The notes: a model not told the origin generated them from the letters alone. Shown: positions 9,988-20,900, counted from the stretch's first letter. The stretch: 64,000 bases of DNA from Vibrio sp. ES.051 (GCF_002563795.1 NZ_PDJL01000004.1:930001-994000); one strand, 5' to 3'. Made by a program: numbers and translations.

Positions 9988-11049
9988 ATGAGCCATATAT
10001 TAGATAAAATCGACACTGTTTACCCGTTCCCACCAAAACCAGTACCACTGAGCGAAGACGAAAAAGCGTCTTACATTGAGCGCATTAAAACGCTACTAAA
10101 AGAGAAAGACGCAGTGCTTATCGCTCATTACTACACAGATCCAGAAATTCAAGCTTTAGCTGAAGAAACAGGCGGTTTTGTTGGTGATTCGCTAGAAATG
10201 GCAAAGTTTGGTAACCGCCACCCAGCAAGCACACTGATCATCGGTGGTGTTCGTTTTATGGGGGAATCAGCGAAAATCCTTACGCCAGAAAAACGTATCC
10301 TAATGCCGACATTGGAAGCGGAATGCTCCCTTGACCTTGGTTGTCCGGCAGATAAGTTCAGTGAGTTCTGTGATGCTCACCCTGATCATACTGTCGTGGT
10401 TTACGCAAATACCTCTGCCGCAGTTAAAGCCCGAGCGGACTGGGTCGTGACTTCCAGCATCGCATTAGAAATTGTTGAACACCTGGACGTTGAAGGTAAG
10501 TCAATTATCTGGGGACCAGACCGTCACTTAGGTTCGTACATCGCTAACAAAACTGGCGCTGACATGCTGCTATGGCAAGGTGAGTGTGTGGTTCATGATG
10601 AGTTCTCTGCTGATGCGCTACGCAAAATGAAGAGCGTATACCCAGAAGCTGCAATTTTAGTTCATCCAGAGTCACCTGCTAGCGTGGTTGAATTAGCGGA
10701 TGCCGTCGGTTCGACGAGTCAGTTGATCAAAGCAGCGAAAGAGCTCCCGAACAAACAAATGATCGTTGCGACAGACAAAGGCATTTTCTTTAAAATGCAG
10801 CAACTTGTGCCTGAAAAAGAGCTTATCGAAGCCCCAACCGCAGGTGCTGGCGCAACTTGTCGCAGCTGCGCACACTGTCCTTGGATGGCAATGAACGGTT
10901 TGAAAGCGATAGAGAAAGCGCTTAGTGAAGGCGGTGAAGAGCATGAAATTTTCGTAAAAGAAGAACTGCGAGTAAAATCTCTTATTCCATTGAATCGCAT
11001 GTTAGATTTCGCAGAACAGCTAAACATGCAGGTGAAAGGAAACGCGTAA
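9988..11049 (+). CDS. nadA: Quinolinate synthase NadA
   Basis: NadA condenses iminoaspartate with dihydroxyacetone phosphate to quinolinate in NAD biosynthesis, using an oxygen-labile [4Fe-4S] cluster. The 353 residues contain the cluster cysteines in [21 protein letters not shown] and [15 protein letters not shown]. The start is the ATG at 9988 ([15 protein letters not shown]); an upstream in-frame TTG at 9970 gives six non-conserved residues. The gene stands alone between two terminators. No nadB or nadC is adjacent. Confidence 0.96.
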   Translation: MSHILDKIDTVYPFPPKPVPLSEDEKASYIERIKTLLKEKDAVLIAHYYTDPEIQALAEETGGFVGDSLEMAKFGNRHPASTLIIGGVRFMGESAKILTPEKRILMPTLEAECSLDLGCPADKFSEFCDAHPDHTVVVYANTSAAVKARADWVVTSSIALEIVEHLDVEGKSIIWGPDRHLGSYIANKTGADMLLWQGECVVHDEFSADALRKMKSVYPEAAILVHPESPASVVELADAVGSTSQLIKAAKELPNKQMIVATDKGIFFKMQQLVPEKELIEAPTAGAGATCRSCAHCPWMAMNGLKAIEKALSEGGEEHEIFVKEELRVKSLIPLNRMLDFAEQLNMQVKGNA

Positions 11050-11078
11050 ACCTCGCCGTAGGTGAAAGCAAACCTCAA

Positions 11079-11105
11079 AACCAGTCGAATATGACTGGTT
11101 TTTTT
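11079..11105 (+). terminator. Terminator after nadA
   Basis: AACCAGTC/GACTGGTT stem with a 6-base loop followed by a T-run. Confidence 0.9.
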
Positions 11106-11166
11106 GTGTCTTACTATCAATGAGTTACTATTAACGTAATCAATATAATATAGGAATTGTAAATCT

Positions 11167-12207
11167 ATGGCTGTGTGGCTAGTAGTTAAAAAGTGGCTAA
11201 GTTCGCACCTGTTTAAATTGAGTAACCGAAGCCTTCTCATCTTTAGTGCTTTGTATGTGAGTCTTTCATGGGGGTTATTGGTCCTAGCTGGGGAAGTAGC
11301 GTTAACGAATAACTTTTCTAACTTCATTTATTACTTGATGGTAACGGCGAGCACGGTCGGCTATGGCGATTATTCACCTGTGACAGACTTTGGTAAGTGG
11401 GTTGTTGTGTTATTTGTGATTCCCGGTGGCTTAAGCCTGTTCGCGGCATTATTGGGAAGAGTTGCTGGAGCGGCAATGGATTATTGGCGAGCTGGTATTT
11501 TAGGAAAACGGAGAGTAAAAGTGGAAAATCATATTGTATTGTTGGGATGGAATGGGTCGAGAACGATACACCTTATCCGCATGTTACAGCATGAAGAAGC
11601 AGGAAAACGACCGGTTGTATTGTGCAGTCGTTCAGAGATAGAAAATCCGTTACCAGGCGAAATTAGTTTTATTAAGGTAACCAGTTACACCGACTCACAA
11701 GAGATGAGTAACGCCAACATCGCTGAAGCGAACTGTATTATCGTTGATAACCTCTCGGATGATATCACTTTATCCGCTGCTCTATATTGCGCATCGGTAA
11801 ACCCGACGGCTCACTTGGTGGCGTATTTTAAAGATGAAGCGCTTGGCAGGCTATTAAGCCAGCATTGTCCTAAAGCTGAATGTATTCCGGCTGTTGGTGC
11901 TGAAATGCTTGCTAAAGCTGCAGTTGACCCGGGGTCAAGTGCACTTCACCAAGAGCTATTGGCATCTACTCGAGGGATGACTCAATACTCTGTTATCTAT
12001 CCCGAGGATCAACCAGCCACTACCATTGAGCGTGTGTTTGGCTTTATTAAGCAGCGTCATCACGCAACGCTAATCGCCTTCGATACAGGCAATGGTATTG
12101 AGTTGAACCCAGAGCTAAGTGAAGGCGTCCTTCCTCATACCAAATTATTTTATATAGCCGATGAACGTATTGAAGACTTCGCGTGGCATGAACTCAACAA
12201 GCTATAA
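11167..12207 (+). CDS. Two-helix potassium channel with RCK domain
   Basis: An inner-membrane potassium channel subunit of the MthK/Kch type. The selectivity filter is explicit: TASTVGYGDYSP with GYG at residues 65-67, between two membrane helices at about 22-42 and 75-97. Residues about 115-225 form a TrkA-N/RCK Rossmann domain (HIVLLGWNGSRTIHLIRML), which gates the pore through ligand binding. A second RCK-like lobe occupies the C-terminus. The 346-residue length is normal for a 2TM-RCK channel, shorter than the 6TM E. coli Kch. Which ion or nucleotide gates it cannot be read from sequence. It stands alone, closed by a shared terminator. Confidence 0.88.
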   Translation: MAVWLVVKKWLSSHLFKLSNRSLLIFSALYVSLSWGLLVLAGEVALTNNFSNFIYYLMVTASTVGYGDYSPVTDFGKWVVVLFVIPGGLSLFAALLGRVAGAAMDYWRAGILGKRRVKVENHIVLLGWNGSRTIHLIRMLQHEEAGKRPVVLCSRSEIENPLPGEISFIKVTSYTDSQEMSNANIAEANCIIVDNLSDDITLSAALYCASVNPTAHLVAYFKDEALGRLLSQHCPKAECIPAVGAEMLAKAAVDPGSSALHQELLASTRGMTQYSVIYPEDQPATTIERVFGFIKQRHHATLIAFDTGNGIELNPELSEGVLPHTKLFYIADERIEDFAWHELNKL

Positions 12208-12212
12208 GCGAT

Positions 12213-12238
12213 AAAAAAGCTCTCCGCGGAGAGCTTTT
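12213..12238. terminator. Bidirectional terminator between channel gene and YecA-family gene
   Basis: AAAAGCTCTC/GAGAGCTTTT arms with a CGCG loop. The T-run is longer on the minus strand, serving the convergent YecA-family gene; the plus-strand side has four Ts. Confidence 0.85.
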
Positions 12239-12276
12239 AGTCATGTTTTTTCTCGCTGCTTAAAGCAAGATTCCTG

Positions 12277-12867
12277 TTACTGTACTTCCGCTAGAGTCAC
12301 ACCGCGCTGGGTTAAACCACTTAACATTACAGGCATAGCGTTGAAGATCTCTTCAAACTGTTCTAAGCCTTGTATTCCTTGTTCAGCCAAGGTCTCAATC
12401 GTTGTTTCTGGATCGTAAAGCATTGTTAGAGAAAGTAGGACACCGCCAAGTAGAGCGTTATCTTCGCTGTCTTCAGGCATTAGCGTCTCCCAGTCATCTC
12501 GAGTCAATTGCCAGCCCTGCAACACACCTTCACAGAAGTCGCGAGTCGATAATGTCACAATATCTTGCTCATCCAGCGCGCAGCCTTCTGGCCACTGCCA
12601 CGTACCATCGAGTAGAGCAGGGCGAGTTTGATTCCACATTTGTACAATCTCATCAATATACTGTTCAAGTTGCTCACCATCTGTAAATGGTGCGTTTTCC
12701 TCACCACCCCATAAGAATGGTAGCCATTCTTGTGGCATCAATACATTTGGCGCTGATGCCATCGCTGTTACAAAGCCTTGAGTTTTCGCTAGGTTTAGTA
12801 ATTTACCGTCAAGTTCTGGAAGAGAAAGGATGTCTTGTAGTTTCAAAATAGAATACCATTTGTTCAT
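12277..12867 (-). CDS. YecA/UPF0149 family protein
   Basis: A 196-residue cytoplasmic protein of the YecA/YgfB (UPF0149) family, whose function is unknown. The diagnostic part is GFVTAMASAPNVLMPQEWLPFLWG near residue 31, followed by helical acidic sequence with conserved aromatic residues. It lacks the C-terminal SEC-C zinc motif seen in some YecA proteins. The gene is convergent with the potassium channel and divergent from the histidine kinase; the 11 bases to the longest kinase frame suggest overlapping promoters. Confidence 0.8.
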   Translation of the reverse strand: MNKWYSILKLQDILSLPELDGKLLNLAKTQGFVTAMASAPNVLMPQEWLPFLWGGEENAPFTDGEQLEQYIDEIVQMWNQTRPALLDGTWQWPEGCALDEQDIVTLSTRDFCEGVLQGWQLTRDDWETLMPEDSEDNALLGGVLLSLTMLYDPETTIETLAEQGIQGLEQFEEIFNAMPVMLSGLTQRGVTLAEVQ

Positions 12868-12940
12868 GGGCGGTTGATTGCGCTTATTTTACCAATCAAT
12901 CAGTGATAAATCGATATTATGGAATGATTCACAGACATCT

Positions 12941-15124
12941 ATGGAAATTCGGTCATCACTTAGAAAGAAAAGCATCCTCGCCTTAACACTTTATCTGTGT
13001 TTTTTTATCGCTACGATCGGATCTATGGTGTATTTAGTAGTAGAGCCGCCAGTAAGACAAAAGCTAGAACAAAACTTAGAATTACGCACTCAGCTGTTGG
13101 CATCTGAAATTAAAGAGCCATTACTTAAGTCAACGGGTGTGTTAAGTAGCCTCGTAGGATTAGCGCAAAGTGCCGAAACAATGATGTCTACTCGCTCCGG
13201 TGTCGCCCACATACTTCAATTAAGTGATGAGATGATAGTCAGTGGTGGTTTGTGGCCTAAACCTGAGTTGATAGCTGAACGATGGCAATACAGTAGTTTA
13301 TTTTTCAATAAGAATAGTGATGGTAGCATTGACCAAATCTATTCATATAATAATCCAGAATCTGGCGGCTATGACAACGAGCCTTGGTATCGTGTCGCGG
13401 CCGAGGCGCCCAAAAGGACGGTGAGTTGGTCTGCGGTATATATTGATACATTTACACAAATTCAAATGATCACTGCTTCAACGCCATATTACCAAAACGG
13501 GAAGTTTGCCGGAGTTGCAACGGTAGACTTATCACTTGATGCACTTTTTAAATTTATACGAGAGCACATTAATCAACATTCTTTAGGGATCGTGGTTCGC
13601 GACGCCAATTCTAACGTTATTATTGAGCACAATTTTCAGCTGACAAAACAAATGTATGTGAATGAGCTCGATTTTGGCGAGTTCAACTGGCACCTGGAAG
13701 TTGTCAACGCAAAGACTAACGTTGCGGATCAAGCCTTTGAGCAAGTAATGAGCGTGGAGAGAGGTGTCATTCCTTTCTTACTGCTATGTGTTCTTGCGGG
13801 GTATTACTTACTCAATCGTTATATTGTCGATCCAATCGTGTGTATTGCCGCTAAGGTGGATGATTCAAAAACTGGAGGGATCATTGACATCGACTATCAT
13901 AGCGAAGATGAAATCGGCCAACTCATCCATAAGTTTAATGAAAAAACCATATACCTTGAGCAAGAGCGAGTGAAAGCTCAGGCATCTACCAATGCAAAAA
14001 CAGCATTCTTAGCGACCTTATCTCACGAGATCCGCACACCTATGAATGGTGTATTGGGAACGGCTCAGATATTGTTAAAAACTCAGTTAACGGATGAACA
14101 AAGAAAGCACTTGAGTACACTATATGATTCTGGCGATCACATGATGACGTTACTCAATGAGATCTTGGATTATTCTAAAATCGAGCAAGGGCATATAGAG
14201 TTTGAAAATACACCGTTCCCAATAGAGTCAATACTTGGCAGTATTCAGAGTATTTATCACACGCTGTGTGCTGAAAAAGGGCTTAAATTCCGAGTGGTTT
14301 CGCATGTGCCAGCGGAGCGTTGGTACAACAGTGATAAAGCCCGTTTACGTCAGGTTCTGTTTAATTTGCTAAATAACGCCGTCAAATTTACGCACCAAGG
14401 TGTAATTGAAGTGGAGTTGACTGAGCAATCAAATATTAAGCACACTAAGCTGATCCTCATGGTTAGGGATACTGGCATTGGGATATCAAAAGAAGCACAA
14501 AAACGTATTTTCCGTCCCTTTGAGCAAGCAGAGTCTTCCACTACAAGACAGTTTGGCGGCACTGGGCTTGGTTTGGCGATCGTTAAAGAAATTGTTGAAC
14601 ACATGGGGGGAGGTATCGTTGTACAGAGCCAGAGAAACGTCGGAACTGCCTTCACCGTCGAAGTAATACTAACGCCATGTGAGCCAGTAAAAATCGAACC
14701 AGTTAGCCCTTGCAAACTTGGTTACAATGGTTTGAAAGCATTAATTGTTGAAGATAACCGAACGAATGCGGTCATTATAGAGACCTTTCTCAGAGACAAA
14801 GGTTTTGACTGTACCTGTGTTGCAAATGGTCAACTTGCAGTCGACGCCGTAACAAAGCAGCGATTTGATTTGATATTGATGGACAATCACATGCCCGTTC
14901 TTGATGGTGTTGAGGCGATATCAGCTATCCGTACGATGAACTCATCGGCAAAGTCTGTTTTGATTTTTGGATGCACGGCAGATGTGTTCAAAGAAACACA
15001 AGAGCAAATGCTGAAAATCGGTGCCGATCACATTATAGCTAAGCCTATCGTAGAGTCTGAGTTAAATGATGCGTTGTATCGCCATGCCGAACGGTTATAT
15101 CAATATCAAACCAAAGAGAGTTAG
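12941..15124 (+). CDS. Hybrid sensor histidine kinase (Cache-HAMP-HisKA-HATPase-REC)
   Basis: An inner-membrane hybrid kinase. Domains in order: helix at about 12-34; periplasmic Cache-type sensor (WYRVAAEAPKRTVSWSAVYID, AGVATVDLSLDALFKFI) up to about 265; second helix about 275-295; HAMP; HisKA with phospho-acceptor His362 (FLATLSHEIRTPMNG); ATPase domain with DTGIGI and GGTGLGLAIV; and a receiver with Asp648 (LILMDNHMPVLDG). The ATG at 12941 gives 727 residues; a TTG 63 bases upstream is possible but its extra codons look non-coding. No Hpt or response-regulator gene is adjacent, so output probably goes through a phosphotransfer protein elsewhere. The Cache fold suggests a small-molecule ligand; its identity is unknown. 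Confidence 0.9.
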   Translation: MEIRSSLRKKSILALTLYLCFFIATIGSMVYLVVEPPVRQKLEQNLELRTQLLASEIKEPLLKSTGVLSSLVGLAQSAETMMSTRSGVAHILQLSDEMIVSGGLWPKPELIAERWQYSSLFFNKNSDGSIDQIYSYNNPESGGYDNEPWYRVAAEAPKRTVSWSAVYIDTFTQIQMITASTPYYQNGKFAGVATVDLSLDALFKFIREHINQHSLGIVVRDANSNVIIEHNFQLTKQMYVNELDFGEFNWHLEVVNAKTNVADQAFEQVMSVERGVIPFLLLCVLAGYYLLNRYIVDPIVCIAAKVDDSKTGGIIDIDYHSEDEIGQLIHKFNEKTIYLEQERVKAQASTNAKTAFLATLSHEIRTPMNGVLGTAQILLKTQLTDEQRKHLSTLYDSGDHMMTLLNEILDYSKIEQGHIEFENTPFPIESILGSIQSIYHTLCAEKGLKFRVVSHVPAERWYNSDKARLRQVLFNLLNNAVKFTHQGVIEVELTEQSNIKHTKLILMVRDTGIGISKEAQKRIFRPFEQAESSTTRQFGGTGLGLAIVKEIVEHMGGGIVVQSQRNVGTAFTVEVILTPCEPVKIEPVSPCKLGYNGLKALIVEDNRTNAVIIETFLRDKGFDCTCVANGQLAVDAVTKQRFDLILMDNHMPVLDGVEAISAIRTMNSSAKSVLIFGCTADVFKETQEQMLKIGADHIIAKPIVESELNDALYRHAERLYQYQTKES

Positions 15125-15580
15125 AATTGTTGGAAGTTCTTGCTACCAACATCATGCCGTTGTGCTCTATCCATGCCAGCCCTAAGTATCGCTTTTTAGG
15201 AGAGCGAGTGACACGATGAGTTCATTCAAACTCTGAATTTTTACAGTTTGGCAGCATAAAATTTCAAGTAACTAGATTATTGTTCACTTATTATCCTAAA
15301 TCCCTATCGAAGCTACCATTTAACCCCCTGTTTCTGTAAGTGAAATCCGCATTGTTGTGCTTATTTTGAGCATCTTTTGACCCCTTCCTGCTCAAATGGT
15401 GAAAAAATCTACTTTTATTTTAAAAAATAGTTATTAATTTACCACTTGAATTTAAATATAGAACCATAAACTAAATAATGTGTGTTTTAATAGCGGCATT
15501 AACTGGTGTTAATGTTTAAATGTAGTTGATTGTTTGTTTTTACTTGTTAATTATAGCGTTTAATTTTAGAGGGTTGGCAG
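15125..15580. other. AT-rich intergenic region before alaE
   Basis: 456 bases without a convincing frame, RNA gene or terminator. The 3' part (about 15410-15560) is very AT-rich with TTAAT and TTTAAA runs, which would suit Lrp binding; E. coli alaE responds to Lrp and alanine. That link is inference. Confidence 0.45.
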
Positions 15581-16030
15581 ATGAAGTCTCGTGGACCATT
15601 TTGTATTCGTAATGCCGCTGCGGATACTTTTGCGATGGTGGTTTTTTGTTTTATTACAGGGATGATTGTCGAGATCTTGATTTCAGGGATGACGTTTGAG
15701 CAATCTCTAGCATCGCGCACGTTGTCAATTCCTGTAAATATTGCTATCGCGTGGCCTTATGGTTTGTTCCGCGATTGGGTTTTGCGTCAGGGCAATAAAG
15801 TGTCATCTTCTTCGTTTATGAAGAATGTCTCCGATCTTGTGTCTTATGTACTCTTTCAGTCCCCAGTGTATGCAGGGATTTTACTCGCGGTTGGTGCTTC
15901 ATCCGACCAAATAGTAACCGCAGTAGCAAGTAATGCGGTTGTCTCTTGTGGCATGGGGGTTTTGTTTGGTTACTTCTTAGACATATGCCGCCGTTGGTTC
16001 CGCGTCCCTGGCTATTATCAAGGTATTTAA
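15581..16030 (+). CDS. alaE: L-alanine exporter AlaE
   Basis: AlaE exports L-alanine across the inner membrane and prevents toxic accumulation from dipeptides. The 149 residues align by eye with the E. coli protein: [32 protein letters not shown] and [10 protein letters not shown] are shared features. Four hydrophobic helices are visible (about 15-35, 45-63, 88-106, 118-138). A strong ribosome site (AGAGGG) precedes the ATG. The gene stands alone. Confidence 0.9.
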   Translation: MKSRGPFCIRNAAADTFAMVVFCFITGMIVEILISGMTFEQSLASRTLSIPVNIAIAWPYGLFRDWVLRQGNKVSSSSFMKNVSDLVSYVLFQSPVYAGILLAVGASSDQIVTAVASNAVVSCGMGVLFGYFLDICRRWFRVPGYYQGI

Positions 16031-16105
16031 ATGCCACTGTTTTGTTCAATTTAGTTACTTAGTGAACAAACGACAGGAAAAGGGCGCTTTTTTTTATGTT
16101 TAGCC

Positions 16106-16134
16106 TTGACCATCAGGTACATAATCATTAAATT
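16106..16134 (+). promoter_or_regulatory. Promoter of tRNA-Ser
   Basis: TTGACC (-35), 17-base spacer, TAAATT (-10), followed by a GC-rich discriminator (GCGCC), typical of stringently controlled stable-RNA promoters. Confidence 0.65.
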
Positions 16135-16173
16135 AGCGCCTCGTTAGCTGAGATGCTAACCACAATTTGATTC

Positions 16174-16261
16174 GGTGAGTTGTCCGAGTGGCTGAAGGAG
16201 CACGCCTGGAAAGTGTGTATACGGCAACGTATCGAGAGTTCGAATCTCTCACTCACCGCCA
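16174..16261 (+). tRNA. tRNA-Ser (anticodon GGA)
   Basis: An 88-base class II tRNA with encoded CCA. Acceptor arms GGTGAGT/ACTCACC pair perfectly; the D arm, the GGA anticodon at 16208-16210, the long variable arm (TATACGGCAACGTAT) and the T loop (GTTCGAATC) are all present. It reads UCC and UCU serine codons and closely resembles E. coli tRNA-Ser-GGA. A terminator follows 7 bases later, so it is a single-gene unit. Confidence 0.98.
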
Positions 16262-16267
16262 CATTTG

Positions 16268-16295
16268 AGCCCTAGCAGAAATGCTGGGGCTTTTT
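16268..16295 (+). terminator. Terminator after tRNA-Ser
   Basis: AGCCCTAGCA/TGCTGGGGCT stem with one G-T pair, 4-base loop and T5 run. Confidence 0.88.
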
Positions 16296-16400
16296 CGTGT
16301 TAGTGCTATCGAAAGTTGTTTGAGATAACGTCATCACGTATCGAACCGTAAACTTGGATAAATCAGTAAGTCAGTTCAGACTGTAACGAACCATAAGAGC

Positions 16401-16425
16401 AACCTGCATTTTCACAGGTTTTTTT
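16401..16425 (+). terminator. Terminator-like hairpin of unknown transcript
   Basis: AACCTG/CAGGTT arms with an 8-base loop followed by T7. No gene ends just upstream; the nearest transcript is tRNA-Ser, already terminated 105 bases earlier. Confidence 0.55.
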
Positions 16426-16640
16426 ATATCACGATGTCATATTAAACGATAAATAAACCTAGACACTTACTATCAATTTTGTACAGAGCAAAGGCGGTTT
16501 TATCATCGTCTTGGTTGCTTATTGTACACTGCGGCTGCCCACAGAAAAGTGTGATTTCCAACACAAAATCTTTAAATCTGAGAACTTCATTACACCTTTA
16601 CGATAAACGTTTTTCGTAAGCGTATAGAACTGTAAATTTT

Positions 16641-16654
16641 GTTGTATGTACAAC
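16641..16654. promoter_or_regulatory. Inverted repeat, possible operator of the RND operon
   Basis: GTTGTATGTACAAC is a perfect 6-2-6 palindrome about 130 bases before the adaptor gene. It could bind the MarR-family regulator encoded downstream, but no second copy occurs near that regulator's own gene. Confidence 0.35.
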
Positions 16655-16781
16655 ACTGGGTAATTATCATCCTAACTAATTTGTTTTGCATATATTTATA
16701 TCCGTTGGTCATAACCAAGTCATTCGAGAAGTTTTTAGTTAAGAACTTTAAGGCTGGTAAAGAAATAAGAGAGAAAAGTTA

Positions 16782-17921
16782 ATGAGAAGTAGAACCACAC
16801 TATCTCTGTTGATTGCGTCGAGCCTTTTTATGGTTGGATGTCAACCAAGTGAAGAGGGACCGAATCAAGGTAGTGGTCCCGCTCCCACAACTGAGGTGAA
16901 CGTTTTAACGGTAGAGCCAACTCACCAAGCGTTAACGGTAGAGCTGCCAGGGCGTAGCCGAGCATTCAAAGAAGCGGAGGTTCGTCCACAAGTTACAGGC
17001 ATTATTTCAGAGCGCAACTTTGACGAAGGAGGCTTTGTTGAAAAAGGTCAGTCTCTATATCAAATCGATGATTCTTCATTTCAAGCAGCTCTCTTGAGTG
17101 CAGAAGCTGAATTGATCAGAGCTCAGGCTGCAGAAGAATCGACCTATGCGACCGTGAAGCGTTATCGCGCCTTGATCACTAAAAAGTCAATTAGCCAACA
17201 AGATTTGGATGAGGCAGAAGCAGCTTATAAAGAAGCGAAAGCGCAAGTGTTAGTAGCAAAAGCGAAGATCAATACCGCAAAAATCAATTTGGACTATACA
17301 CAAGTAAAAGCGCCGATTAGTGGCGTTATCAGTAAATCGAGCGTGACGGCTGGGGCGCTGGTAACGGCAAATCAAGCCGGTACGTTAGCAACGATTCAGC
17401 AGCTTGATCCTATTAATGTTGACATCGTTCAGTCGTCAGCACAGCTATTGCGTTTAAAAGCGGCGTTGTCACAGGGTCACATGCAGGAAGACGATTCGGC
17501 CCAAGTAACCTTGAAGCTAGAAGATGGAAGGACTTACGAACGTAAAGGAACAATGAAATTTACCGAGGTGAATGTGAATGAAAGTACAGGCAGCGTGACG
17601 CTTCGTGCCGAGTTCCCAAACCCTGATGGCCTGCTGCTGCCTGGGATGTTTGTACGTGCCACGGTTATCACTGGTGTTGACCCTGATGCGATTTTGATCC
17701 CACAAAATACAGTGTCTCGAGATGCGACAGGCAAAGCGATGGTGATGACGGTCAATGACGATAATACAGTGGAAGCGAGACCCGTTAAAACGGCGGAAGC
17801 CATTGATAGCCAATGGCGCATTATCGAGGGCTTGAAAGCGGGCGATAAAGTCATTACTGCTGGCTTACAAAAAGTAGGCCCAGGTAGCTCGGTAAGTATT
17901 CAAAACGCTGAACAGGAGTAA
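16782..17921 (+). CDS. RND efflux periplasmic adaptor (AcrA family)
   Basis: A membrane-fusion adaptor that joins the RND pump to an outer-membrane channel. The 379-residue precursor is a lipoprotein: Cys20 in FMVGC is the lipidation site. Then come the barrel-sandwich half [24 protein letters not shown], an alpha-helical hairpin (about 100-165, rich in Ala/Glu/Lys), the second lipoyl half [15 protein letters not shown], and the beta-barrel and membrane-proximal domains. The pump gene starts 2 bases after its stop. It is AcrA/MexA-like, but the exact Vibrio Vex/Vme orthologue cannot be chosen from sequence inspection. No TolC gene is linked. Confidence 0.92.
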   Translation: MRSRTTLSLLIASSLFMVGCQPSEEGPNQGSGPAPTTEVNVLTVEPTHQALTVELPGRSRAFKEAEVRPQVTGIISERNFDEGGFVEKGQSLYQIDDSSFQAALLSAEAELIRAQAAEESTYATVKRYRALITKKSISQQDLDEAEAAYKEAKAQVLVAKAKINTAKINLDYTQVKAPISGVISKSSVTAGALVTANQAGTLATIQQLDPINVDIVQSSAQLLRLKAALSQGHMQEDDSAQVTLKLEDGRTYERKGTMKFTEVNVNESTGSVTLRAEFPNPDGLLLPGMFVRATVITGVDPDAILIPQNTVSRDATGKAMVMTVNDDNTVEARPVKTAEAIDSQWRIIEGLKAGDKVITAGLQKVGPGSSVSIQNAEQE

Positions 17922-17923
17922 TC

Positions 17924-20900
17924 ATGGCACGATTTTTTATCGATCGCCCGGTCTTTGCTTGGGTTCTTGCCATCTTGACTATGTTGGCGGGGGTAATGGC
18001 ATTATTCAACTTACCCGTTTCACAATATCCAACCATTTCACCGACTACGATCACCATCAGTGCACGTTATCCAGGTGCATCCGCGCAAACCGTTGAAGAC
18101 TCTGTCACGCAAGTTATAGAGCAAAACATGACGGGCTTGGACTATTTACGTTACTTATCATCCAGTAGTGACGCATTTGGTAATGCTAATATCGAGCTCA
18201 CGTTTGATAGCGAAGCTGACCCTGATATCGCGCAAGTTCAGGTACAAAACAAGTTGCAATTGGCACTTCCATCACTGCCGATGGAGGTACAAAACCAAGG
18301 TATTGTGGTGAATAAATCCAACACGGCTTTCTTAATGGTTGTTGCGGTTTATTCTGAAGATCCTGAGTTTACGGAAAATGATATTGGTGACTTTGTTGTA
18401 ACGAACATTCAGGATCCGGTCAGTCGTGTTACTGGCGTTGGGCAAGTTCAGGCGTTTGGTTCTCAATACGCCATGCGTGTTTGGTTGGACCCTTTCAAGC
18501 TTACGCAGTTTAACTTAACCGCGATTGATGTCGCGAATGCGATTCGTGAGCAGAATGCGCAAGTGTCGTCAGGCCAGCTTGGAGCAGCGCCTGCTCAGGA
18601 AGGCCAGTTGTTAAACGCGTCGGTTTCTTCGGCAAGCCGTTTGAGCAGCATCGACGAATTTCAAGATATTATTCTAAAGTCTGACTCTAGCGGCGCGAAT
18701 GTATATCTTAAAGATGTTGCTCGTGTTGAACGTGGCGCGGAAAGTTACGACATCAAAGGACAGTTCAATGGCTTACCTGCTTCTGGTTTAGGTATCTCAT
18801 TAGGTACAGGGGCTAACGCGCTGGAAACGGCGACGGCGGTGAAAGAGCGATTAGAACAGCTTAAGGAGACCTTCCCAAAAGGGTTGAAGATCGCATACCC
18901 ATTTGAAACAACACCATTCGTTAAAGCATCGATCCAAGAAGTGGTTAAAACGCTACTAGAAGCGATTGTCTTGGTGTTCTTAATCATGTACCTGTTCTTA
19001 CAGAACTTCCGTGCGACTATCATTCCAACCATAGCGGTTCCGGTCGTCCTGTTGGGGACGTTCGCAGTTTTATATGCAACCGGATTTAGCGTTAACACCT
19101 TAACCATGTTTGCCATGGTTTTAGCCATCGGCTTGCTGGTGGATGATGCCATCGTGGTGGTGGAGAACGTTGAACGTGTGATGCACGAAGACGGGCTAGC
19201 TCCTAAAGAGGCCACTAAAAAATCGATGGGGCAGATCACTGGTGCTCTTATTGGTGTTGGTTTAACGCTCTCGGCAGTGTTCGTACCGATGGCGTTTATG
19301 TCTGGCTCTACGGGGGTTATTTATCGTCAGTTCTCGATAACCATTGTTGCGGCGATGACGCTTTCAGTATTGGTTGCGATCATCCTAACCCCAGCATTAT
19401 GTGCGACCTTGCTTAAGCAAGGCGATGCGGAGCTATTGGAGAAGAAAGGCTTCTTTGGGTGGTTCAACCGCAAGTTTGATGCGATGACCGCAGGTTATGA
19501 AGCGGGCGTAGCAAAACTGCTAAAACGTACCGGTCGTATGCTGGTGGTGTTCTTGGCGATGAGCGCAGGCGCTGGCTGGTTATTTATGAACCTTCCGACC
19601 TCGTTCTTACCAGATGAAGACCAAGGCACAGTATACTCGATGGCTATTTTACCGCCTAACTCCACACAGGAGCAGACGGAAAAAACACTCGAGAAAATGC
19701 GTGATTTTTACCTAGAGGATGAGAAAGATAACGTCAAATCGGTCTTCTCTGTTGCTGGCTTTAGCTTTGCGGGACAAGGTCAGAACATGGGTATGGCATT
19801 TATTGGCCTTAAAGATTGGTCAGAACGTGAAGCGCCAGGTACTGATGCAGCCTCAATCACTGGCCGCGCAATGGGGTACTTTTCGACCATTAAAGAAGCA
19901 CTTGTTTTCGCATTTGCGCCTCCTGCTATTCAAGAGTTAGGTAACTCGACTGGCTTCGATTTTTATCTGCAAGACTCGTTGAATAAAGGGCATGAAGCAT
20001 TAGTGGCGGCACAAGGGCAGTTCCTAGGCATGGCAGCAAAGAACCCGAAACTTGTCGGTGTGCGACCGAATGGTCAAGCCGATGCGCCCATGTATAAAGT
20101 CAATATTGATCACGTTAAGTTGCGTGCACTGGACGTCAGTATTAATGACGTGAACCAAATATTGTCTGCAGCATGGGGGGGAGCTTACATCAATGACTAT
20201 ATTGATCGCGGTCGTGTGAAGAAAGTGATGATGCAAAGTGATGCTGAGTTCCGCATGCAACCTAAGGACTTCGATTCATGGTATGTTCGCAATGCGAAAG
20301 GTGAGATGGTTCCGTTTTCCGCATTTGCCAGCGGTGAATGGACATACGGCTCGCCGCTTCTACAGCGTTTTGATGGCCTCCCTGCGATGAATATTCAAGG
20401 TGGTGCAGCGCCAGGCGTGAGCACGGGTGAAGCAATGGCAGAGGTCGAAGCGATGGTTGAACAATTACCAGAAGGCTTCACGGTTAACTGGAACGGTATC
20501 TCTTATGAAGAGCGGCTGTCAGGAAACCAAGCGCCAATGCTTTATGCACTGTCTATTCTTGTGGTGTTCTTAGTGCTTGCGGCGTTGTATGAGAGCTGGT
20601 CAGTGCCTTTTGCTGTGGTATTGGTTGTCCCTCTTGGAGTCCTTGGCGCTGTGCTTGCCGTGATGATGCGCAGTATGGATAACGATGTGTTTTTCCAAGT
20701 GAGTTTATTAACGACGGTAGGCTTGGCAACTAAAAACGCGATTCTTATTGTCGAATTTGCTAAAGCTTATTACGAGAAAGGCGCCGGTTTGATGGAAGCG
20801 ACCTTACACGCCGTGCGCATTCGTCTTCGCCCAATCATCATGACGTCGCTTGCGTTTGGTTTGGGGGTTGTGCCGCTTGCCATCAGTGCGGGCGTTGGTT

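Larger units (their letters stand above)
16296..16781. other. Long intergenic leader before the RND operon
   Basis: 486 bases without a supported gene. It contains a second terminator-like hairpin (16401-16425) and a short perfect inverted repeat (16641-16654), both annotated. The segment between the two terminators could be read-through or a small RNA; no further structure supports either. Confidence 0.5.

Noticed and set aside
16474..16534. TGTACA motifs in the RND leader as LitR-type sites
   Set aside because: Single TGTACA-like hexamers without the symmetrical partner seen at 44413; likely chance.
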